NCBI GenBank assembly: GCA_016938195.1
Contig: JAFGVC010000168.1
Span: 1 to 37,694 of the forward strand
DNA length: 37,694 nt
Source of the DNA: Tissierellales bacterium
GTDB lineage: Bacteria; Bacillota; Clostridia; Tissierellales; Dethiosulfatibacteraceae
Direction of reading: 5' to 3'
Shown: one piece after another, positions 1 through 8,732 of the stretch
Position numbering within the stretch: position 1 is the first letter of the stretch
Layout: every line of letters starts with the position of its first letter
Translations under genes and position numbers: made by a program
The notes under the pieces: generated by a model
The model's database searches: none
What the model was told of the DNA's origin: nothing
Seen by the model: only the letters and a program-made list of their open reading frames with translations

Positions 1-43
1 CGCTAATATTTGCGGGGAAAAAGGACCCGTTTTTCACCGGTCC

Positions 44-105
44 CAAAACGTCCCCTTGACTTCCAAAAACGTCCCCTTGACTTCCAAACGTCCCCTTGAC
101 GTCCC
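44..105. repeat. Three short tandem repeats (CGTCCCCTTGAC units)
   Basis: Three consecutive units of about 20-21 bp share the core CGTCCCCTTGAC, separated by TTC plus a run of A that varies from three to five. They sit just beyond the 3' end of selD. A GGACC/GGTCC inverted repeat (23-27 and 39-43) lies beside them. The unit count is too low and the spacing too short for a CRISPR array. They could be a small REP-like or expansion-prone intergenic element. No transposase gene is visible beside them. Confidence 0.7.
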
Positions 106-110
106 TGTTT

Positions 111-1151
111 TTATTCTACTACTATGCTATAAATATCCTTTGCCAATACCTCTCCGATTAAAGCATATGGCATAGGGCTGTCTTGTAACTCTGTCAAGAG
201 CATCTCAGCCTTACCTTTATCCAATGAAATCAATAATCCTCCTGAAGTTTGAGGGTCGTACATGCAATCCACTAATTCCTGTGGTATTTGATTTGAAATC
301 CTTACAAAATCCTTAATATAATTCATATTTTTGTAAGCGCCAGCTGGGATAATGCCCATTTTTGCTAAGGATAGTGCTTCCTGTATAATAGGAATTGATT
401 TTGACTGAATTTTTATAGTGACATCACTCCCTTTGGCCATTTCGTAAGCATGTCCTAACAAACCAAATCCAGTTACATCTGTACAGCTATTTACGCCTAC
501 CTTCATCATTGCATTTTTAGCAAATTTGTTTAAGGTTGACATCGTTTCTACAGCTAAACGATAGCCTTCTTCGCTTATCATCTCTGATTTAATTCCTGTA
601 TTTAATACACCTATGCCGATAGGCTTAGTAAGGATTAAAACATCGCCTACTTTAGCATTGCAATTTGTTACAACATCATCCGGATGCATAAATCCCGTAA
701 CGGACAGTCCATATTTCGGTTCGTTATCATCTACTGTATGACCGCCAACTATCAAAGCGCCAGCCTCTTTTACTTTGTCGTGGCCTCCTTTTAAGATAGC
801 GTTTATGGTTTCCTTAGGCAAATTTTCAGAAAAACAAATAATGTTTAGAGCTAGCTTTGGTTCAGCTCCCATTGCATAGATATCGCTTAAAGAATTTGCC
901 GCAGCTATCTGACCAAATACGTAAGGGTCATCAACCACCGGTGTAAAAAAATCTAAAGTTTGAACAATAGCAATATCATCGGTAATTTTATATACAGCAG
1001 CGTCATCGGACGTTTCTATTCCGACGAGAAGATTTTCATGAGTATCTTGTGTTAAGTGACACAAAACTTGTGCCAGGACGTCAGGTCCGATTTTTGCAGC
1101 TCACCCCGAGCTTTTTGTCATTTGAGTTAATCTAATTTCTTCTAAGCTCAT
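111..1151 (-). CDS. selD: Selenide, water dikinase SelD containing selenocysteine (UGA read-through)
   Basis: SelD makes selenophosphate from selenide and ATP, the selenium donor for selenocysteine synthesis and tRNA modification. A conventional reading starts at 1064 and loses the N terminus. Reading upstream through one in-frame TGA (1101-1103) gives an ATG at 1149-1151 behind a strong AAAGGAGG. It also gives the family N terminus with SSG-U-AAK, placing Sec at 17 and Lys at 20, the positions of Cys17 and Lys20 in E. coli SelD. The downstream motifs SDDAAVY, VGGHTVDD, DVTGFGLLGH and DPQTSGGLL are typical of the family. The product is 346 residues, normal for SelD. A hairpin follows the UGA. 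No selA, selB or selC is visible in this window, so the rest of the machinery must be elsewhere. Confidence 0.95.
1059..1103 (-). promoter_or_regulatory. UGA selenocysteine codon and candidate bacterial SECIS hairpin(s)
   Basis: The in-frame TGA is at 1101-1103. Twelve nucleotides after it the message can fold GGAC-CUGAC-GUCC (1088 down to 1076; four G-C-rich pairs with a five-base loop). A second hairpin, GCACAA-GUU-UUGUGU, occupies 1073 to 1059. Bacterial SECIS elements are short hairpins just 3' of the UGA that SelB recognises. I cannot tell which hairpin serves, or whether both do. Confidence 0.6.
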
Positions 1152-1444
1152 GCGACCTCCTTTTGTCATATTTTATGTCATTTTAAGCACTGTACTTTAC
1201 ATATTATATATACCTTTTAGATATTTATCAAGACATGAGGGGACATTCTTTGATGAAAAGCTTATTGCAGAATATTATAATTAAGATGGGAATGATAGTA
1301 TTTTAAGGATAGAGTCTGAAAAAACGCTTAAATACAGTCATACATATTAGAAAATAAGCAAAAAATAAATTGCAAAACATTATTTATTTTGATAACATAA
1401 ATCAATGATAGATACTCAATGTTAATTCACTCTGGGAGGTAGCA

Positions 1445-2269
1445 ATGGGAACATGGGATATCAACAAAAGAACAAAATCCTATTTGATAACGGCTTTTTT
1501 ATGGACATGGTCGGGATGGATTGGTGCATATGCACTTAGTCAAATCATGGGAACGACATTATCTCTTAACGGGACATTGTTTAGCTTATGGACATGGGCA
1601 TGGGACCGTTCCATTATTCCTCAGATTCTATTTTCGCTAGCGGTATATGGACCTCTAGTAGGAGCATGGGCTGTCAGAGCTATTAACCTAGATTTATTTA
1701 AAAACGGGAATGCACCGGAAATGTGGCGTTTGGTCATCCTGATACCTATCCTATCCATTTTCCCAGCGGTCATATTGAGCTTTGCAACATCATATTTTGA
1801 TACGCAGAGTTGCTCATTTTTAGCATTACTGACCGCAGTGACGACTTATTTCGCATCTAATTTGTTGACAAGTGGCACTGAGGAATTTGGATGGAGAGGT
1901 TTTTTATATCCTCAAATGAAAGCATCAGGGATGTCATTTTGGGATATAGCATGGAAAGGTGGGTTTGTATGGGCACTATGGCACTTTCCTTTATTGTTTA
2001 TAATGTATATGCCGATGGGCTTGATGATTCTTCTGCCTTCACTTGTGGGATTCACAGCTTCTATAGTTGCGATGAATTTCATATCAAATTTTCTGTATGA
2101 CAAGATGAAAATTATTTGGCCATTAGTAGTTTTACATGCACTTAATAACACGATGAGTTTCACACTGGTTTTATTGTTTCCGGGAACTCCCTTCACTATT
2201 TTTACAAGTATTATGGCTTGGGTTGTTGTTTGGTGGATAGAAAAAAAATATCCTGAGGTACATTATTAG
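1445..2269 (+). CDS. CPBP-family intramembrane metalloprotease (CAAX prenyl protease/Abi type)
   Basis: This 274-residue polytopic membrane protein has the three conserved motifs of the CPBP/Abi (PF02517) family. They are TEEFGWRGF, with E146, E147 and R151 forming EExxxR; WALWHFP, with H180; and LHALNNT, with H231 and N235. In studied homologues these residues build a metal-dependent or glutamate-based intramembrane protease site. The substrate cannot be read from sequence. The start ATG follows GGGAGGT at good spacing. The gene lies 36 bp before the SLC13-type permease gene and may be cotranscribed with it. Confidence 0.85.
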   Translation: MGTWDINKRTKSYLITAFLWTWSGWIGAYALSQIMGTTLSLNGTLFSLWTWAWDRSIIPQILFSLAVYGPLVGAWAVRAINLDLFKNGNAPEMWRLVILIPILSIFPAVILSFATSYFDTQSCSFLALLTAVTTYFASNLLTSGTEEFGWRGFLYPQMKASGMSFWDIAWKGGFVWALWHFPLLFIMYMPMGLMILLPSLVGFTASIVAMNFISNFLYDKMKIIWPLVVLHALNNTMSFTLVLLFPGTPFTIFTSIMAWVVVWWIEKKYPEVHY

Positions 2270-2305
2270 TTGACATCTATATGCTTTGCCTATAAGGGGT
2301 AAGAA

Positions 2306-3406
2306 ATGATACATTATTTGCGCAATAAAATTGAGAAAGAAATTGTCTTTGTAATCGCGACGTGCTTGACTGTTTTGTCTGCTTTTTTTACAAAAACCGA
2401 CATTGGAGCTATTAACTGGGCAGTCCTGTGTGCACTTTGGAACTTAATGCTCATTAGCTTATCTTTTGAAACCTATCACCTACTGGATGCAATAGCTGTC
2501 ATGATTCTTAGAAAAGCGAATAGCATTCGTACCATAGGTGTAGTCATGATTTTATTGACCGCACTGATGGGGATGCTGATGACCAATGATGTGGCTCTTT
2601 TGACAATAGTACCGATAACTTTAGTTATAGGTATAAAGGCAGGGTTTAATCCATGTAAAATGATTGTTTTGGAGACAGTATCAGCCAACATCGGTAGCAG
2701 TCTGACACCTTTTGGAAATCCTCAAAATCTGTTTTTATATCAATATTTTCAGATGAACTTAAGGGATTTTTTTAGCATCCAGTTTCCGTTGACAACGATA
2801 GGAATCTTATTGATACTACTTATTAATCACAGGAGTGACAAACATAAGATCCACTTGGATTTGTTTAAGGTCAGACTTTGTCACCCGATGCGCCTAAGCC
2901 TTTACGGCGTTTTGTTTGTTGCAGTGATATTGTCAGTCGTAGGCATATTGGATTATCGATGGGTGACATTACTTGTGGCAGGGGTAGTTTTGATTTTGGA
3001 TAGATATTTGTTTTTTAAAGTGGATTATTTCTTATTGATGACTTTTGTGGCATTTTTTATTTTGATTGATAATTTAACACAAATATACTGGATTAGTTCT
3101 TTTGTCAAAGGTTTTTTAGATCGTCCAATCAAGACTTATCTTGCAGGCATTTTTCTATCACAAGGTATCAGCAATGTTCCTGCTGCAATACTTCTAAGTG
3201 GCTTTTCAGCTCACAGAAAGGCAATATTGCTGGGAGTGAGTGTGGGTGGATTAGGCACACTGATTGCATCCATGGCAAATCTAATTTCTTACAAATTATA
3301 TATACGTGCATACGGAAAGTCGGAATACATGCGTTATTTTCATCTGATTAATTTTGCATTGCTAATGGTAGTGGGAATATTAATGGGGTTGAGAATTGGG
3401 GAATAA
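2306..3406 (+). CDS. SLC13/CitMHS-type anion permease (YbiR-like)
   Basis: This 366-residue, highly hydrophobic protein has about ten predicted membrane segments. Two motifs fit the ion transporter superfamily (SLC13/ArsB/CitMHS): MTNDVALLTIVP near the first re-entrant half and ANIGSSLTPFGNPQN after it. A second-half counterpart, QGISNVPAAILLSGF, also fits. The length and the single permease domain without RCK domains resemble the small YbiR group rather than the larger regulated transporter at 11957-13744. The substrate (a di- or tricarboxylate or an inorganic anion) is unknown. It follows the CPBP gene closely and is followed by a hairpin at 3421-3446. Confidence 0.75.
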   Translation: MIHYLRNKIEKEIVFVIATCLTVLSAFFTKTDIGAINWAVLCALWNLMLISLSFETYHLLDAIAVMILRKANSIRTIGVVMILLTALMGMLMTNDVALLTIVPITLVIGIKAGFNPCKMIVLETVSANIGSSLTPFGNPQNLFLYQYFQMNLRDFFSIQFPLTTIGILLILLINHRSDKHKIHLDLFKVRLCHPMRLSLYGVLFVAVILSVVGILDYRWVTLLVAGVVLILDRYLFFKVDYFLLMTFVAFFILIDNLTQIYWISSFVKGFLDRPIKTYLAGIFLSQGISNVPAAILLSGFSAHRKAILLGVSVGGLGTLIASMANLISYKLYIRAYGKSEYMRYFHLINFALLMVVGILMGLRIGE

Positions 3407-3420
3407 TAAAACCAATAAAT

Positions 3421-3446
3421 TGTACATCCTCATTGAAGGATGTATA
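3421..3446. repeat. Inverted repeat between permease and flavodiiron genes
   Basis: TACATCCT (3423-3430) and AGGATGTA (3437-3444) are perfect arms around CATTGA. One G-U and one U-A pair extend the stem to ten pairs. No clear U-tract follows, so it is a poor intrinsic terminator. It may instead be an operator or an mRNA hairpin upstream of the flavodiiron gene. Confidence 0.5.
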
Positions 3447-3509
3447 ATGTAGCTAATAAAAACAATAAATTTATTGAAGAAAAATTTGAAAGAAAGGACG
3501 CGTAGCACG

Positions 3510-4697
3510 ATGAAAAAGCAAGTTAAAAACAATGTATACTGGGTTGGAAAGGTTGACTGGGAGCTTCAAAAGTTTCATGGGGATGAGTACTCCACCCATA
3601 AAGGCTCAACATACAACTCCTATTTGATTCAAGAAGAAAAAACCGTATTGATTGACACCGTATGGGCGCCTTTTGCAAAGGAATTTGTAGAAAATCTAGC
3701 AAAAGAAATCGATTTAAATCAGATTGATTATATTATTGCAAATCATGGAGAAGTCGATCATAGTGGGGGTTTGCCTGAACTTATGAAGCATATTCCGGAT
3801 ACGCCGATTTATTGTACGGCAAATTCGGTAAAATCCTTGAAGGGACAGTATCATGAAGATTGGAATTTTCGAGTAGTAAAGACGGGCGATAAAATTGATA
3901 TTGGCAATGGAAAAACGCTTGTATTTGTTGAAATGACAATGTTACATTGGCCTGATAGTATGGCGACCTACATGACAGAAGACAATATTTTATTTAGCAA
4001 TGATGCATTTGGCCAACATTATGCCACTGAAAAATTATTTAATGACCTGGTGGACCAATGCGATCTCATGCAAGAAACATTGAAGTACTTTGCAAACATA
4101 TTGACACCATTCAATGCCATTTTAAGAAAGAAACTGGATGAAGTTATTGCATTGAATTTGCCAATTGACATGATTGCTACCAGTCATGGTGTAATCTGGA
4201 GAGATAATCCTCTCCAAATAGTCGAAAAATACATTGAGTGGTCAAAGGATTATCAAGAAAATCAAATTTCAATTATTTATGATACGATGTGGAACGGTAC
4301 AAAAGAGCTTGCTGAGAGAATCGCGGAAGGGATTGCTTTAGAGGACCAAGAGGTTACAGTAAAAGTGTTTAATTTAGCCAAAAGCGATTTGAATGATATT
4401 ATTACCGAAGTATTTAAATCAAAAGCAGTTGTGGTAGGATCCCCTACGATAGGCAATGATATACTGCATTCCATTTCGGCCTTTATCCATTATGCCAAGT
4501 CGATGAAATTTAAAAACAAAAAAGCCGCTGCCTTTGGATGTTATGGTTGGAGCGGAGAATCTGTCAAAGTCATCAATAAGCTTATGACAGAAGCAGGCTT
4601 TGAAATGATTGGAGAAGGTTACCGTAACCTATGGAATCCAGATGAAAATTCAAAAAAAGAAGCTGTAGAATATGGGAAAATCATAGCAAAATCATAA
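3510..4697 (+). CDS. Flavodiiron protein (FprA/NorV-type O2 or NO reductase)
   Basis: This two-domain cytosolic protein of 395 residues reduces O2 to water or NO to N2O in anaerobes. The N-terminal beta-lactamase-like domain keeps the full diiron ligand set: HGEVDH gives H79, E81, D83 and H84, followed by H146 (LHWPDS), D165 (SNDAF) and H226 (TSHGV). The C-terminal flavodoxin-like domain begins near residue 250 with YDTMWNGTKELAE, an FMN phosphate loop. I chose the ATG at 3510, after AAAGGA, over an upstream TTG at 3474 that has no ribosome-binding site. The chosen length and ligand numbering match the family. No rubredoxin domain is fused, so an external electron donor is expected. A bidirectional hairpin terminator follows. 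Confidence 0.95.
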   Translation: MKKQVKNNVYWVGKVDWELQKFHGDEYSTHKGSTYNSYLIQEEKTVLIDTVWAPFAKEFVENLAKEIDLNQIDYIIANHGEVDHSGGLPELMKHIPDTPIYCTANSVKSLKGQYHEDWNFRVVKTGDKIDIGNGKTLVFVEMTMLHWPDSMATYMTEDNILFSNDAFGQHYATEKLFNDLVDQCDLMQETLKYFANILTPFNAILRKKLDEVIALNLPIDMIATSHGVIWRDNPLQIVEKYIEWSKDYQENQISIIYDTMWNGTKELAERIAEGIALEDQEVTVKVFNLAKSDLNDIITEVFKSKAVVVGSPTIGNDILHSISAFIHYAKSMKFKNKKAAAFGCYGWSGESVKVINKLMTEAGFEMIGEGYRNLWNPDENSKKEAVEYGKIIAKS

Positions 4698-4702
4698 AAC
4701 AT

Positions 4703-4742
4703 AACGGGTCAAGTATGCAGTTTATGCATATTTGACCCGTTT
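4703..4742. terminator. Bidirectional terminator hairpin between convergent genes
   Basis: The arms AACGGGTCAA (4703 onward) and TTTGACCCGTT (to 4742) enclose an inner TATGCA/ATGCATA stem. It lies between the 3' ends of the flavodiiron gene (plus) and the large SLH gene (minus), where it could serve both. The U-tracts are modest. Confidence 0.65.
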
Positions 4743-4761
4743 AAGTGTTATAAGATGATAA

Positions 4762-7700
4762 TTATCTTGTCCAATTGACGCTCACCGGCATCTGTAGCTT
4801 TTGATTGGCGTTGTGATAAGCTTCTTTTGTAAAGGCGTATTGAACTGTTGGGTCCAAGTATATCATAGAGCTTTCCATTCGCATATATTCCTCAGCGGTA
4901 GGAAATCGACCGGAGAGATTAAAATATGTGAATTTTTTATTGCCGTTATTAAAGTACATATTTTCAAAGTCAATTCTATATACAGGTTCACCCTCAGGAT
5001 AGTAAGAGAATTGTTTCCCTTCATAGGGATTCAGATAGACGCGCACTGTTCTTTTTTCATAAGGAGCCAAACGCGGTACTTTGATACCGATTTGAGGATT
5101 AAATAAGTTGTAGATAGCTTTATCTCCTTGTGAATAATTGACAGTGTGTCCATTTAGACCATATTCAAAGTGCTCTCTATAGGTAGCTGCATTCGCAAAA
5201 GCCGCATCTGAGCTATATGAATAGTTGCTCGGAAGAGAAAGCGTTAATGGATAAATGGGGTTAATCATACTGTAGTAATCAATTTCAAAGGTTACTTTAA
5301 GATCAAAGGTACCTGGTATTGAAGGCACATTGGTTGTGTTGGCGACTTCTATATCGACATATCCAGGTCTATACAAATAATCGGGATCAAGCTTGAGAAA
5401 AGGTGCATTAACAGGATTGAAATCCGAATGGTTTGCGGCCTTGTCGATTTCATTTCCTATAGCATTTACAACGTCTTCAAATTGCTCTTTTGTGACATCC
5501 GTAACCGGAATGCCGGCTTCAGTCAATGCGACCTCTGCGAAATAACTCATTCCTTGATCAGTAAGCTCATCAAAATTGGGTAAAGTTGGTGGAATGCCGA
5601 TGCTCATCAAGCCATAATTGAGGTAAGACTCCAAGGCGGTTTTAAAAGGTCCTTTCAATGACTCAATCGGGCAAAAGTCAACAACAAAGTTGACGAGGCC
5701 TGATTTTAGGTTAGCATAGGAGGTACTAATCTGATTAACAATGGTTTTGGTTGCATAGGCTAAATCTTTGAAGAAATTGACAATTCCTTCAAACAGCTGC
5801 TGCCACCAGGACTTGTCCTCCTCTTTAGGTGTGGGGAAATACACCTTAGTTCCGACAGCCAGCACTCTTGGAATGACCTTTGTTTCATAATCCTGAGCAT
5901 TGTTGATTCCCTGTGAGGCATAGGATTGTATATAGGGACCCATGTAGGGATACAGGACTTCATTCGTATTGATATTTCTCCAATTACAGACAATTTCATT
6001 GGCTTTTGGCGCGGTATAGACATAATAATGATGCATATAATTTTTGTCAGGCCACTGAGGTTTTGTGTAATTCAATATTTTGACATCAGGTTTTGAAACC
6101 TTTAAAATTGTAACTGAAGTGTAAGGGCTGTCACTATACCATGTCACAGGGGGATTATACCCATATTCAATTGTGACGGGTGTTGAATATTCAACATTAT
6201 CGATTCCAGGAGCTGTTGATTTTTTAAATGCAACCCCCCTTAAGTAATATCGAATATACTGACCTTCTTTCATTTGAGATGCAGGCTTGGCAAATTTTGA
6301 AAAATCAACATAGATGCTATTTGGATAGTCAGTATAGATTGTTGTGATGGGCATTGTGTACTCTTTTTCGAAGATGATATTGGGCGTGTTGGGCCATCCG
6401 CCACCAGTCGATGGGAAAGGTTCGGTGGCAATTTGAATAGCAATTTTGTTGTATGAACTATCAATGCCATAATAATAGAATAGTCGATTTTCATTGTATC
6501 GTGGGTCAACACGGAAAACACTTCTAAATTCAGGCAAATCAAGGATTTCTCCTGAAAAACCACCACTAGGGTTTACAGGTGTCCAAACCTGGAATGTAGA
6601 TGAAATTTTTTCTGATGGGTTATAATCAATGACTCTTTCTCCGTATAGAACAGCAATGCCTTTTCCCGGATCGCCAATAGGAACTCCAAAAGAATCAACT
6701 GCAACGGCTCGCACATAATAGGTGGCATGCTTTTGTTCAATGGGCTTATAAGGCGCAGTTGAGCCAATCAGACCGATGTTGATGAGTGAAGATGTCTTTT
6801 TAAGGTTGGCAAAATCAATCTCAAATTCTCCTAGTGAGGCGTCAGCTTCACCACTAGCGATAAGCCCTATAGGTGTTTTCCAGTTTTCTTTGTAACCGAC
6901 GAAAGGAGACGACGATACCTGCCAAACGATTTTTTTAGCGCTGATTGCATTCTTTAATGTAAAAGCAAACCATCTTTTTTGGTCTTCATTCTTATCGATA
7001 AACGTGGTATAGGATGAGTTTGAATAGATGGATTTTTCTATCCCAGGTAAGTATAAATCCGGAATGATAATAGGCTTAATTAATTGGATAGAAGTGGTTG
7101 GTTTGTTTGCAGGCTTTGTTGGTGTTGATGCCGCGTAAAGTGTCAATCGCTCATCATATTTAGGGAAAAAGAGGGTATTGTCGGGCATCTCTCTATATTT
7201 TATTACGTCACTCAGTTTCAGAAAAGAAGGATTATAAGTGCTAATGGTTCCTAAAGTATTTTCAGGAAACGGCACACCTTGTTGAGATGAATCAGAAAAT
7301 TTTTCAAAGGTTCTTTTAAGCAATACAATAGCTTCCTCTCTCGATGTGTTTTTAAGAGGACCAATGGTGTTATCCGTATAGCCTTTCATAATTTGATTCT
7401 TATAGGCAAATTTCATTTCGGTTAGTGCCCACGTATTAATACTATTCTGGTCTGAAAATAAAAAAGCACCACTGACATCTTTATTTAACTCAGTAATGCT
7501 CACGTCCAATGTGCGATAAATCATAACGCATATTTCTTGACGTGTGATATTGTTGTAAGGATCAAAGGTAGTAGCACTCCGACCATTTACGATGCCTAAA
7601 TGATAAGCTTTTAGAATTTCAGGATTATTAGTATCATTAAAAGGATTAGCTGTTGTGAGCGCAGTGAGACCGGTTAGACTTTCATACAACTTGACGGCAA

Positions 7701-7923
7701 TAGTGGAAAATTCTTCTCTGGTGATTTTGTTTGTGAAGTTATTCATGACTTGAGGATAGGTCAGGTTATAGCTATAAGCTTCCAATAATTCGGATTCAGC
7801 CCAAGCGCTTTGAGTTCCGTCAAAATTAAATGTTTGTGGTGTTGTTTCTGAAATAGCAGGTATTGTAAATAGCATTGTCAAGATAAGAAGAAAACTAATG
7901 GTTCTGGATAAATATTTATTCAT
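4762..7923 (-). CDS. Large exported SLH-domain surface protein, 1053 residues
   Basis: An N-terminal signal peptide (about 1-26; MNKY..LLILTMLF) is followed by three SLH domains at about residues 40-215. Their conserved cores read KITREEF, NITRQEI and NTSREEA. SLH domains bind pyruvylated secondary cell-wall polymer and hold proteins in the S-layer. The remaining 800 or so residues are rich in Tyr, Pro and Asn and look like stacked beta-sandwich modules. One internal stretch (about 700-850) is more helical. I recognise no catalytic domain. The start ATG follows GGGGTGATG. It is monocistronic on the minus strand, with a 326-bp upstream region shared with the divergent flavin-protein gene. It does not resemble the SLH proteins at 17283 or 34786 outside the SLH part. 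Confidence 0.85.
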   Translation of the reverse strand: MNKYLSRTISFLLILTMLFTIPAISETTPQTFNFDGTQSAWAESELLEAYSYNLTYPQVMNNFTNKITREEFSTIAVKLYESLTGLTALTTANPFNDTNNPEILKAYHLGIVNGRSATTFDPYNNITRQEICVMIYRTLDVSITELNKDVSGAFLFSDQNSINTWALTEMKFAYKNQIMKGYTDNTIGPLKNTSREEAIVLLKRTFEKFSDSSQQGVPFPENTLGTISTYNPSFLKLSDVIKYREMPDNTLFFPKYDERLTLYAASTPTKPANKPTTSIQLIKPIIIPDLYLPGIEKSIYSNSSYTTFIDKNEDQKRWFAFTLKNAISAKKIVWQVSSSPFVGYKENWKTPIGLIASGEADASLGEFEIDFANLKKTSSLINIGLIGSTAPYKPIEQKHATYYVRAVAVDSFGVPIGDPGKGIAVLYGERVIDYNPSEKISSTFQVWTPVNPSGGFSGEILDLPEFRSVFRVDPRYNENRLFYYYGIDSSYNKIAIQIATEPFPSTGGGWPNTPNIIFEKEYTMPITTIYTDYPNSIYVDFSKFAKPASQMKEGQYIRYYLRGVAFKKSTAPGIDNVEYSTPVTIEYGYNPPVTWYSDSPYTSVTILKVSKPDVKILNYTKPQWPDKNYMHHYYVYTAPKANEIVCNWRNINTNEVLYPYMGPYIQSYASQGINNAQDYETKVIPRVLAVGTKVYFPTPKEEDKSWWQQLFEGIVNFFKDLAYATKTIVNQISTSYANLKSGLVNFVVDFCPIESLKGPFKTALESYLNYGLMSIGIPPTLPNFDELTDQGMSYFAEVALTEAGIPVTDVTKEQFEDVVNAIGNEIDKAANHSDFNPVNAPFLKLDPDYLYRPGYVDIEVANTTNVPSIPGTFDLKVTFEIDYYSMINPIYPLTLSLPSNYSYSSDAAFANAATYREHFEYGLNGHTVNYSQGDKAIYNLFNPQIGIKVPRLAPYEKRTVRVYLNPYEGKQFSYYPEGEPVYRIDFENMYFNNGNKKFTYFNLSGRFPTAEEYMRMESSMIYLDPTVQYAFTKEAYHNANQKLQMPVSVNWTR

Positions 7924-8249
7924 TTCATCACCCCAAATAATATTATATCGAATTCTATCAATGAATAGTAAACAATTTGCTGTATAGAGCTTATATTATT
8001 TGTTTTGAACAGTTATCTGAAATGCTTACTATGAATAATTATATCATAGACATGAATGAAATTTAACTTTTTTTTAATACGAATGAATTGTTATGTGCGT
8101 TTGTTAGGCAGGATTGATAGGGCTAATGCAATTTTTTGAGGCTCATGATATAATTTAATTTATTTAGTGACGTATTAGGCGTAATCATTTTATAATGAGG
8201 GCATACAACAACAATAAAATTCAAAGGTCAAATATTACAAGGAGAAATC
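7924..8249. other. Divergent intergenic region
   Basis: These 326 AT-rich bases separate the minus-strand SLH gene from the plus-strand flavin-protein gene. A good -10 box, TATAAT, is at 8191-8196, with a weak -35 candidate (GTGACG or TGACGT) 17-18 bp upstream. It probably serves the plus-strand gene. I saw no hairpin, repeat or small ORF that I would defend. Confidence 0.5.
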
Positions 8250-8732
8250 ATGTTTAGAGAAATGAGAAGATTAAAGCAATTATTATCAGTAGAGGAAGCC
8301 ATATCCATCATGAAAAGATGCACAAATGGTTCTATGGCATGCCTTGGAGATGATGATTATCCTTATTCGGTGCCACTAAGCTTTGTTTATTTCAATGATA
8401 AAATTTATTTTCATTCAGCAAAGGTTGGACATAAAATCGATGCTATCACGAAAAGTAATAAGGTTTCTTTTTCAGTTGTGGATAAAGACAAGATAGTTAG
8501 CGAAGAATATACGAGTTATTTCAGAAGTGTTATTGCTTTTGGAAGGGCAAGAATTGTTGAAGGAGATGAAAGATTGAAGGCTTTTATAGCTTTAGTTGAG
8601 AAATATTCAGGTGACCAACCCGAAGAAAACAAGCGTAATGAAATAGCGAAATGTAACCACGCTTGTATTGTAGCCATTGATGTTGAGCATTTAACCGGCA
8701 AGGAAGCGATTGAATTAGTCGCTACTCCATAA
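8250..8732 (+). CDS. Pyridoxamine 5'-phosphate oxidase-like (NimA-type) flavin protein
   Basis: This 160-residue protein has the split-barrel FMN-binding fold. It shows MFREMRRLKQLLS, then NGSMACLGDDDYPYSVPLSFVY, then IYFHSAKVGHKIDAI, the order typical of the NimA/PNPOx-like family. Family members bind FMN or haem and include 5-nitroimidazole-reducing proteins, but most are uncharacterised, so I do not assign a drug-resistance role. The start ATG follows AAGGAGAAATC. Its last 11 bp overlap the 3' end of the convergent diguanylate cyclase gene. Confidence 0.85.
   Translation: MFREMRRLKQLLSVEEAISIMKRCTNGSMACLGDDDYPYSVPLSFVYFNDKIYFHSAKVGHKIDAITKSNKVSFSVVDKDKIVSEEYTSYFRSVIAFGRARIVEGDERLKAFIALVEKYSGDQPEENKRNEIAKCNHACIVAIDVEHLTGKEAIELVATP

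Noticed and set aside
44-105. CRISPR array
   Set aside because: The units abut with no unique spacers and there are only three.
1234-1260. A further copy of the GGGGAC repeat family upstream of the CPBP gene
   Set aside because: Only six to seven bases match the core at 44-105, too few to claim.
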